64,000 nt of DNA, from contig NZ_CP114039.1 in NCBI RefSeq assembly GCF_026965535.1, forward strand, positions 3,720,001 through 3,784,000, in the 5' to 3' direction. Made by a program: the position numbers and the translations under genes. Origin of the DNA: Corallococcus sp. NCRR (GTDB lineage Bacteria; Myxococcota; Myxococcia; Myxococcales; Myxococcaceae). This document shows positions 33,637-40,625 of the stretch, piece by piece (the stretch's first letter is position 1; the number at the start of each line of letters is the position of its first letter). The notes beneath the pieces were generated by a model. That model was not told the origin of the DNA, ran no database searches, and saw only the letters and a program-made list of their open reading frames with translations.

Positions 33637-33707
33637 TGAACGACCGTTCAGAGAGGGGATGAACTACGCTTCCAGCATCGGTGGAACCGTAACTGAACGA
33701 CCGTTCG
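33637..33707. promoter_or_regulatory. Two identical 12-bp palindromic operators in the hydrolase-TetR divergent promoter
   Basis: GAACGACCGTTC occurs at 33638-33649 and again at 33695-33706, 57 bp apart; the first extends to the 14-bp palindrome TGAACGACCGTTCA. Each sits close to one of the two divergent starts. This is the standard arrangement for a TetR-family repressor acting on itself and its neighbour. Confidence 0.75.
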
Positions 33708-33724
33708 TTTTTCAAGGTGACCCC

Positions 33725-34369
33725 ATGGTGTCTTCCTCTCCATCCCGTCTTCGCGCGCGCAAGGCGGTGCTCCCGGACTCGGCGTCGGCTGACGGCACGC
33801 GCCGCCGCATCCTGGAGACGGCGCTCCAGCTCTTCGCGAGCCGGGGCTTCCACGACGCGTCCATCCGGGACCTGGCCAAGGAGCTGGAGCTGCGGCCCAG
33901 CGCGCTCTACGCGCACTTCCCCTCCAAGGAGCACGTGCTGGCGGAGCTGGTGCGGCTGGGGCACGAGGCGCACCACGAGGGCCTGCGCACGGCGCTGCTC
34001 GGCGCGGGGGCGAAGCCGGTGGAGCAGCTCCGGGCCCTGGTCCGGGCGCACACGCGACTGCACGCGATGCATCCGCAGCTGGCCGTGGTGGTGAACGACG
34101 AAATCCACGCGCTGCCGCCGGAGCTGGCGGCGCCGTCCCTGGCGCTGCGGGAGCAGTCGGCGGCGCTGCTGATGGCGGTCATCGAGCGGGGGCGCGCCCA
34201 GGGCGTGTTCTCCGTGCCGCACGCGGGCGTCGTCGCCGCGGCCATCTCCGCCATGGGGCTGCGGCTGCCCTACTGGTTCGAGCCCACGCCCGCGCTCGAC
34301 GTGGACGCGCTGGCGGATCTGCACGCGGAGCTGGCGCTGCGGATGCTGGGGGCCAAGGCGGGGAAGTGA
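33725..34369 (+). CDS. TetR-family transcriptional regulator
   Basis: 214 residues from ATG 33725, with AAGGTG upstream. N-terminal helix-turn-helix: TRRRILETALQLFASRGFHDASI and LELRPSALYAHFPSKEHVL. The remaining helices form the ligand-binding domain. The earlier in-frame start at 33659 lies inside the operators and has no binding site. Effector unknown, possibly the substrate or product of the divergent hydrolase. Confidence 0.92.
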   Translation: MVSSSPSRLRARKAVLPDSASADGTRRRILETALQLFASRGFHDASIRDLAKELELRPSALYAHFPSKEHVLAELVRLGHEAHHEGLRTALLGAGAKPVEQLRALVRAHTRLHAMHPQLAVVVNDEIHALPPELAAPSLALREQSAALLMAVIERGRAQGVFSVPHAGVVAAAISAMGLRLPYWFEPTPALDVDALADLHAELALRMLGAKAGK

Positions 34370-34528
34370 CGGATTAGGATGTTCACTCCCTCTTGGCTGG
34401 CTGGAGCTAACGATGGCCTGCGGCCCATGTGTCGCGAGAAAGCCTTCGAATGTTCTGCTTTTTCGCTAACCAATGGCCTCCGCAATGGATGTCATAGATG
34501 CGTCGCTCCCTGGCTTGGCAGGGATTGC

Positions 34529-36292
34529 TCACTCCGAATCTTCTTTGGGGGACTCCATCGAAGCTCGCAAGTCTCGGAGAAACGCATCGAGAGTTCTGAT
34601 GCTACGAGTGTCAAGAGGAAGTGCAGATTGTGGGCTGTCCTGTGGAGCAGTGGTTAATGGTCGCAAGGGCAGCAGAATGTGTCCGGCGGAGTTTATCTCC
34701 TCGATGAGGTCAAGGCTCTCAAAGTGCCCGCAGTAAACAACTACTCCATGCGGGCTAGGAAAACAGGCCTTGCCGGAATCGATTAGTACGAGGTCTTGGG
34801 CGTACTCTGACACTTTGCCCATCTTCTTTCGAATGTCTTCCGCTGGTTTGTCGGCAATGGTGTCAACACCTTCGGAAAAAATGGCATCCCCGACAGCTAC
34901 GGCAAGTCGATTTCCTCGTCGTAGCTCGAACCAGAAGTCAGGTTCTCTAGGGCCCTGGCGGGAATAAAGCCCAGGAGGTGTATCTGGGGCGTGTCCTGGG
35001 ATTTCCCTCTTCCAAGCATTCGCCTTCGGGACCTTGAGGTATTTTGGATGAGAATGTGCTGGTCGCTCATACCAGAACGTGAGGGATTCTCCGTCTCTGG
35101 TGAATGTAAAGGGACGGTTTCTCCAGAGTTCGAGCTCTACGAAGTCCTCGCGGACGAGTTCTGATAATTGCTTGAAACTGGGGGTGTATCTGAGTTCGCG
35201 CAAGGCGGAGACCAATGCGAGGATACACCAGTATTCGTACAGCGTAGATGCTCGGCGGGTGCCAAGTGCGCTAAGTAGTTCCTGGCTAGAGAATGCTAAC
35301 TGTTGATGTCCAAACGCTCGATGCCAGCGGGCGACCCGTATATAATCGGGGTGTTGGCGAATGCTGGGCGTGATGTGGGGAACACGGCCTCTCGATGCCA
35401 GATCCCGGGGAATGCCTGGCAGTTTTCGTCGAGTGCGCTGAAGAAAAAGAGCACGCTCGCGAGCAGTGTCGGCCATACGTTGACTGTTTTCGTGAAGCCG
35501 CTGGGCCTCCTGAACAGCTGGGTGAGGCTGATTCGCGTTTCGAGAACTGAAAACAGGGACGTCCTTGTAGCGCTCTCGAATTTCGTTCGCACTCCTCATT
35601 GTCGCTTCTGCTCGTCGGCGGATGTGATTGAGCGTAGCGGTCAGTCGTTCGGTCGTCAGGGCGACCATTTGGTTTTCGTAGATGTTTGCGCTTCGGATCG
35701 GGTTTGGCAAGTCCTCGGTATCTAGTTGGGGGGTCTGGGGAGGAGAAGGTCGGAATTCGGAACGCGGTGACCGAGTGATTCGGCCAAGGCTTGCACTGAA
35801 ATCCTTCCATTCTTCTTCCATTTGAGCCATTGCGGTGGCAGGTGAGAATTTGCGTGAGCGCTGCGCGAGTCCGCCCACGTGGGGGTTTTCAGGGCTCAGC
35901 CAGTCATTGACAAGCGCATCTGCTACCCGGCGCACGTCTTCGAATAGATGTGCCCACTGTTCTCGATTTAATCGACTCGGAACAATGCAGACGAAGAAGT
36001 CTTGAGTTGATTGGCTTGAGCCCGGAATTGAGACGCGAAGATGTAGCCAGCCATATGCGACTTTTCCTGCATGTTCGAATGGCCGCCAGATGAAATGGGC
36101 TCTGCCTGCATCAATTTGTTGGAGTTCGCCTGTGCATTCTATGTCCTGATCTTTTAGTAGGTGCGCATTGTGGCCGACGAACTGAAGTTGGATTCCTTCG
36201 TTTTCGGGTACCTCGAATGTCTTGATGCCGGGCCTGAGCGGTGTCCAGAGTGCATCACTGTCCTTCTTTACTTGGAGGAACAGTTCGCTCAT
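34529..36292 (-). CDS. DUF2357/McrC-like protein, partner of McrB-type ATPase
   Basis: 587 residues from ATG 36292, five bases after the McrB stop. The N-terminal ~150 residues are beta-rich, the middle is a long helical stretch (LTATLNHIRRRAEATMRSAN), and the C-terminus has EPDFWFELRRGNRLAVAVGDAIFSE. That last segment matches the position of the PD-(D/E)xK nuclease core in DUF2357/McrC-like proteins (PD...E...DAKY), but the Lys of the DAK motif is replaced by Ile, so cleavage activity is doubtful. Family assignment is by this motif and by the McrB neighbour, not by strong similarity. Confidence 0.6.
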   Translation of the reverse strand: MSELFLQVKKDSDALWTPLRPGIKTFEVPENEGIQLQFVGHNAHLLKDQDIECTGELQQIDAGRAHFIWRPFEHAGKVAYGWLHLRVSIPGSSQSTQDFFVCIVPSRLNREQWAHLFEDVRRVADALVNDWLSPENPHVGGLAQRSRKFSPATAMAQMEEEWKDFSASLGRITRSPRSEFRPSPPQTPQLDTEDLPNPIRSANIYENQMVALTTERLTATLNHIRRRAEATMRSANEIRERYKDVPVFSSRNANQPHPAVQEAQRLHENSQRMADTARERALFLQRTRRKLPGIPRDLASRGRVPHITPSIRQHPDYIRVARWHRAFGHQQLAFSSQELLSALGTRRASTLYEYWCILALVSALRELRYTPSFKQLSELVREDFVELELWRNRPFTFTRDGESLTFWYERPAHSHPKYLKVPKANAWKREIPGHAPDTPPGLYSRQGPREPDFWFELRRGNRLAVAVGDAIFSEGVDTIADKPAEDIRKKMGKVSEYAQDLVLIDSGKACFPSPHGVVVYCGHFESLDLIEEINSAGHILLPLRPLTTAPQDSPQSALPLDTRSIRTLDAFLRDLRASMESPKEDSE

Positions 36293-36297
36293 GTTTG

Positions 36298-37788
36298 TTA
36301 GGTCCAGAAGCTGGCGAATTGCTCGAACTCAAGCTGATCGAGCATTCGCTGCAGGCGCTTGGTTGAACGGTGGAGTTGGTGTTTATTTAGTAGGTGGGCA
36401 AGTTCCTTTAGCATTTCGTTTAGGCGCACGTCGCCCCGGATTTTAGGGAGGATTCGTTGCAGGATTTGAAGGTCGATTGCATCCTTGCGTCCGATGGTGC
36501 CCTTTAGCCGTTCGGCGTAATGTACGAAAAGAGTAATGTCTTGGATGATGCGATGGCCGATGGGGATACACATCCGCGTCTGCCGCAGGCTGTCGGATTG
36601 TTCATTGGCAGTGCCGGAAGGAATGGGTTCTCGCCGGGCCATGACTTCCCAAATCTCGCGGAGTTCAATGGGCACCGCTAGGAGGTCATCTGCTTCTTGC
36701 CATTCGCGGAGTTTCTCGAGTGTGATGTGAAATCGTGGAATGCGACGCGCGCGTTTGCGAACAGAGGAGACATGTGGGCTGGGCGCTTGTGCTTCCACTT
36801 CAATAACGTTTACACGGTCTACAACCTTGTCGCTGAGGATCTGTGTGCTCTCATCTACATTGATTGTGCCGTAGATGCGAAGTAGAGGCAGATTGTTGCC
36901 CATCGGGAGTTGGAGCGGAACTCCGCCCCTATCGTCTTCGTGGATCCAGAGCTGACCATCGCTTTCCATGGCGGAAAGAAGTTGCGCGAAGTAATACTCC
37001 ACATGGGCCAGATTCATCTCGTCTAAGAGGACGTGGAAGAGTCGGTCCGACGGGGCATTCTGTAGTAGTCGGTAGAATCTGGTGGGATGGAAACCTTGCG
37101 CGTCTCTTCGGCCAAAGAGGAAGCGACTGTCAGTCCAATTTGCCTCCACCGCTAAGCGAAGGGCATCTTGACCATCCAATGAGCCGCCAAAGGCTTCGAA
37201 CATAAGTTGCGCTAGTGCGGATTTGCCCACGCCTGATGGGCCAGCAAGTACAACGAAGGGACGTACCTTCATTGACAAGTATGTGGCTTCTAGCAGTTCT
37301 CGTGGGAATTCGAAGCCAGCTTCGCGGCAGGTCCCGTCCAGGTGTTGAAGGAAGTCTAGTTCGCTTCCAATGAAAGGTTTGCCTGGTCGCTCATATGCCT
37401 TGGGCGCGGTATTGAGCTTGGTTGTGGGCTCGCCGGGCTTGGGCTGAGACGGTGTCAATATGGATGTGGGATCGAGATTGACCTGAGTCCTGTTCGGTGT
37501 GCTTGGAGCCGAGGACTCGTTCGCGAGCATGCCTTCGGGAGATGGGGCCGCAAAGGTTGCTTCCGCCGATTGAGGGGGCGCAAGGGACTGCGACGATGAT
37601 GGGTTGGGGCTCGAGACTTGAGAGTGCGAAGGCTTGATGGGAACGTGCGCGGAGTCCGCGTCCAGTCTCTCCAACGGGAGTTGTGTCTGTGGCTCGGGAG
37701 GACTCGATCCATGAACTGTTCCTGAGTAATGTCCGAGGCCTCCACCAAATCTATGAGGGTGGTGTTGGTCGTGCCAAAGTCGATGCAA
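36298..37788 (-). CDS. McrB-type AAA+ NTPase
   Basis: Up to 496 residues. After a ~135-residue Pro/Ser-rich tail comes the AAA+ core: Walker A AGPSGVGKSAL at 182-192, Walker B HVLLDEMNLAHVEYYF at 252-267, and RIYGTINVDESTQ near 304-316, then DKVVDRVNVIE. The DEMNLA and G-T-x-N patterns are characteristic of McrB GTPases. Start is uncertain: a TTG at 37788 opens this frame inside the preceding gene, and the stretch encodes MHRLWHDQHH, which looks unnatural. The real reading may enter from the Hsp70 frame. It likely forms a ring with the DUF2357 protein and translocates nucleic acid. Confidence 0.8.
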   Translation of the reverse strand: MHRLWHDQHHPHRFGGGLGHYSGTVHGSSPPEPQTQLPLERLDADSAHVPIKPSHSQVSSPNPSSSQSLAPPQSAEATFAAPSPEGMLANESSAPSTPNRTQVNLDPTSILTPSQPKPGEPTTKLNTAPKAYERPGKPFIGSELDFLQHLDGTCREAGFEFPRELLEATYLSMKVRPFVVLAGPSGVGKSALAQLMFEAFGGSLDGQDALRLAVEANWTDSRFLFGRRDAQGFHPTRFYRLLQNAPSDRLFHVLLDEMNLAHVEYYFAQLLSAMESDGQLWIHEDDRGGVPLQLPMGNNLPLLRIYGTINVDESTQILSDKVVDRVNVIEVEAQAPSPHVSSVRKRARRIPRFHITLEKLREWQEADDLLAVPIELREIWEVMARREPIPSGTANEQSDSLRQTRMCIPIGHRIIQDITLFVHYAERLKGTIGRKDAIDLQILQRILPKIRGDVRLNEMLKELAHLLNKHQLHRSTKRLQRMLDQLEFEQFASFWT

Positions 37789-39611
37789 AGGACATCGAGT
37801 GCCTTGGTCGACAGCATGCCCTGAGGGGCTGACATGCGGCTTTCGGGCCTGGATGTACCCTTGGCGGCCTGTGTTGGCCCCTGAGGGTGAGGGGGCGTGG
37901 CCGCCTTGGGGGGCGCATCCTTCGAGAGAAAGGGGATTCGCCGCTCGCTGGTGTACTTGCCGTCCTGCGGCGAGAACACTTGAAGGATCATTTCCAGAGA
38001 GTGGCCAGGATCCCCCTGCATGTGGATCTGCATGTGGGCTGATTTCTTCTTTGCATCGGTCGGAAACTGGAGGCTGTGGTCGGTGACATTGAGTCGCTGA
38101 CCGCTCAAGCTACCTCTCGCTTCTGGATCGTTACGGAAGGCCACTTGGTACCCATGGCGATGGTCCCGGACATGGCGGAAGCCTTTGCCTCCGTTAACCG
38201 GCAACTTGATGTCCCGGGTGATGGGCTTTTCAAGAAGCTCCAATGGGCTTGTTTGGCTGTCGACTAGGAGTTGAGGTTCCATGTCTCCATGGTTTGGGTG
38301 CCAGGACAGGCACAGGTCGTCCTGGAACGCACCAATGAAGGTCGAGTCTGTTGAGCGGAGGGGTTCCGAATCGGTGAGTTCTGCTGTGCCTTGCGGTGGA
38401 GGTTGGGCGGTTGCTCTGTTATCGACCAAGGCGCGATTGAGGGCCAGATGGTTGAGCCCTGTTCCAACGGCCACCACATACGGATAGTCCTTTCCAACCC
38501 GGATGAACTCTGGATGTGAGGGGGCGAAATACTGCTTCACATGGTCGATAAAGCCGGGCAGACGAGAGGAGCCACCTGCAATAAGGACATGCGTGATGAG
38601 GGTTCTTGGGTCATGCTCCTCCGAGATGTCCTTGCGCTTGGCTGTTTTGGATAGTTTCGTGCGGAGTTTTGTGAGGACTCGATCCATTGCATCGCGGATT
38701 CCTCTTTCGCTCCAATGCTTGTCGACGATTGCTTTTAAGCGATTCTCGTCAAGCTCGATGACGAGTTCTTGCGTTCCTCCCGCAAGATCGGCGAGTTTTC
38801 CGTCAAGCTTAATCTTGAGTTTGTGCTTCTCCCCTGTCTCGCTCACCCTGCGCTTAAGTGCTTCTGCCTCGGAACTGTGGCGCTCGACCCATGCTTCATA
38901 GGCCTTACGCTCTTCTGTATGTGAGGCTGTTGCATAAAGATGCTTGAGTCCGGCTCCCAGAAGCGCTTGGGTAAGCAACTGCTGATCAATGTAGAGGCCA
39001 CCGGCTTTGGATGCTTCCGCAGCCACTGGGGCTGCGATGTATCGCTTCCAGAGTCCGCCTTGCCGTGTGGTAGAAACAACACTGACGTTGCAGGTCCCGC
39101 CGCCGAAGTCCAACACTAGGACATTGAGTGAGTTTCCCTGGGGCGGAATCTTTTGCTGGAGAAGCCGAAAGTATTCGAAGACGGCGTCAGGTTCCCGGAA
39201 GAAGCTAATAGCGCTGCCGAGGCCTGCTTCCTTGGCGGCAGCACGGACAGAATCCTGGTAGGCCTTGCGCTCTTCTGCTTTGGGGAAGGGCGGCTCTGAA
39301 AATCGTAACATTGTATCTTGGCCGATTTTCCTCCCGCCCTTTTTGAGAAGCTTGGAGATCTCCATCATGAATGCTTCACAGCACTGCCGTCCTGTGAGGG
39401 GAACCTGCTCGAACTTGCCATCAGCCCTCGGAAGAGAAATCCAGAACTCTTCGTCTGGCTCAATCAGCCTTGGCTTGAAATTGCCGACCAACGCTCCTTC
39501 GGCAGGAGTGTCTTGGCTGAGAAGTGAGAACTCCAGGGAAAGTCCGACCTTCCGGACGGCAAGCCGTGATGGAATATGTGGCTGACGGGAAAGCAGTTCC
39601 AGACACTTCAA
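37455..39611 (-). CDS. Hsp70-like actin-fold ATPase, 5'-truncated, with displaced phosphate-1 motif
   Basis: 718 residues from a TTG at 39611; there is no ATG or ribosome binding site there. Phosphate-2 LDFGGGTCNVSVV is at 167-179 and the adenosine motif HVLIAGGSSRLPG at 341-353, followed by a beta-rich region in the place of the peptide-binding domain. The phosphate-1 loop expected near residue 10 is absent. It appears instead at residues 610-617 (CIDFGTTNT), after a Pro/Ala-rich linker. Beyond residue ~640 the frame turns Arg/Pro-rich while the McrB frame looks coding. Either a circular permutation, or a rearranged remnant of two copies. Function not established. Confidence 0.7.
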   Translation of the reverse strand: MKCLELLSRQPHIPSRLAVRKVGLSLEFSLLSQDTPAEGALVGNFKPRLIEPDEEFWISLPRADGKFEQVPLTGRQCCEAFMMEISKLLKKGGRKIGQDTMLRFSEPPFPKAEERKAYQDSVRAAAKEAGLGSAISFFREPDAVFEYFRLLQQKIPPQGNSLNVLVLDFGGGTCNVSVVSTTRQGGLWKRYIAAPVAAEASKAGGLYIDQQLLTQALLGAGLKHLYATASHTEERKAYEAWVERHSSEAEALKRRVSETGEKHKLKIKLDGKLADLAGGTQELVIELDENRLKAIVDKHWSERGIRDAMDRVLTKLRTKLSKTAKRKDISEEHDPRTLITHVLIAGGSSRLPGFIDHVKQYFAPSHPEFIRVGKDYPYVVAVGTGLNHLALNRALVDNRATAQPPPQGTAELTDSEPLRSTDSTFIGAFQDDLCLSWHPNHGDMEPQLLVDSQTSPLELLEKPITRDIKLPVNGGKGFRHVRDHRHGYQVAFRNDPEARGSLSGQRLNVTDHSLQFPTDAKKKSAHMQIHMQGDPGHSLEMILQVFSPQDGKYTSERRIPFLSKDAPPKAATPPHPQGPTQAAKGTSRPESRMSAPQGMLSTKALDVLCIDFGTTNTTLIDLVEASDITQEQFMDRVLPSHRHNSRWRDWTRTPRTFPSSLRTLKSRAPTHHRRSPLRPLNRRKQPLRPHLPKACSRTSPRLQAHRTGLRSISIPHPY

Positions 39612-39689
39612 TCAAAGCCCCCAACTGTTTGTTGGCGCGAGCATAGCGCCTCTTGAGGATTTGTCGGATAGGTACATGACAGGCACACC

Positions 39690-39707
39690 TGGGTGGATAT
39701 CCACCCA
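39690..39707. repeat. 18-bp perfect palindrome at the island edge
   Basis: TGGGTGGATATCCACCCA is perfectly self-complementary. It lies about 80 bp upstream of the Hsp70-like frame, where island composition gives way to core composition. It may be an operator for the cassette or a remnant of the insertion site. Confidence 0.5.
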
Positions 39708-39836
39708 AGACTGCGATGGACGGCTCACGCAGAGCCTTGCTCTTGCATCACCGGGGGCATGACTGGGTGGCTCACGGGTTGCTAAATGTCGCCATGCCGG
39801 CCGGGCAGGGTGCCCGGCCGTGGCTTCCTGGCCGCG

Positions 39837-40625
39837 ATGCTCCCCGAACAGTCCCAAGCGCACGCGGCACCCGGCCCACGGCGCGGCCCGTGGGCCACTG
39901 CCGTCATGACGCTGCTGTGCCTGCCGCTGTCCGTGGCCCCGACGCCGCCGGTGTCTCCGCCGCCGCGCCTGGTCCTCTGGGCCTGGGAGCGGCCGGAGGA
40001 CCTGGGCTTCCTGGAAGGCCGCGCGGTGGACGTCGCCTTCCTGCTCGCGACGATGGACCTCACGGACGAAGACGTCCACGTGGTGCCTCGCAGGCAGCCG
40101 CTCCGGGTTCCGCCGGGCACCGCGTTGAAGGCCACCGTGCGGTTGCAGATGCTTCCGGGAAGCTCGTTGGCGCGCTTCGGTCCGGAGCGTCTGGAGTCGC
40201 TGGCCGCGAGCCTGGATGCGCTCGTGAGCCGCCGCCCTGACGTGACGGCGCTGCAACTGGACTTCGATGCGCGTGCATCGGAATACGACGCCTACGTCGA
40301 CCTGCTCCAGCGGCTGCGCGCGCGCCTGCCTCCGGGGATGCCGCTGTCCATCACGGGGCTCGCGTCGTGGTGTGTGCCCGGCAGCTGGATTGCCCGCGCG
40401 CCCGTGGATGAAGTGGTGCCGCAGCTCTTTCGCATGGGCCCGGACGCGCCGGTGTGGCGTGCCCGGTTCGCGCGCGGCCTGCCCCCTCCGTGCGTGGGCA
40501 GCATGGGCCTGGCCATGGACGAGTGGCAGCCCGTGCCCCCTGGCGTTTCGACCCTCTATCTCTTCAACCCCCGGCCGTGGACGCCCGATGCGTTCGCTCG
40601 TGCCGTGGCGGAGACCCGACCATGA
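39837..40625 (+). CDS. DUF3142-like protein, probably exported
   Basis: 262 residues from ATG 39837. After a basic stretch the segment TAVMTLLCLPLSVAPTPPVSP looks like a signal sequence. The body begins RLVLWAWERPEDLGFLEGRAVDVAFLLATMDL, with a TIM-barrel-like repetition (VTALQLDFDARASEYDAYVDLL, MPLSITGLASWC, VPQLFRMGPD). This matches DUF3142, a glycosidase-like barrel family of unknown role. The stop overlaps the next start (ATGA at 40622-40625). The start is uncertain, with ATGs at 39786 and 39906 as options. Confidence 0.78.
   Translation: MLPEQSQAHAAPGPRRGPWATAVMTLLCLPLSVAPTPPVSPPPRLVLWAWERPEDLGFLEGRAVDVAFLLATMDLTDEDVHVVPRRQPLRVPPGTALKATVRLQMLPGSSLARFGPERLESLAASLDALVSRRPDVTALQLDFDARASEYDAYVDLLQRLRARLPPGMPLSITGLASWCVPGSWIARAPVDEVVPQLFRMGPDAPVWRARFARGLPPPCVGSMGLAMDEWQPVPPGVSTLYLFNPRPWTPDAFARAVAETRP

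Larger units (their letters stand above)
34385..39690. other. AT-richer island with Hsp70-McrB-DUF2357 genes
   Basis: From about 34385 to 39690 the base composition drops clearly below that of the flanks: codons ending in A or T are frequent and runs such as TTTTCG or AATTTG appear. Both neighbours return to very high GC at once. Three genes on one strand fill it. No integrase, transposase, tRNA or flanking direct repeat was found. It reads as a horizontally acquired defence- or conflict-type cassette. Confidence 0.7.

Noticed and set aside
34385..39690. Search for integrase, transposase or att-type direct repeats at the AT-richer island ends
   Set aside because: None was seen by eye; the island status rests on composition and gene content only.
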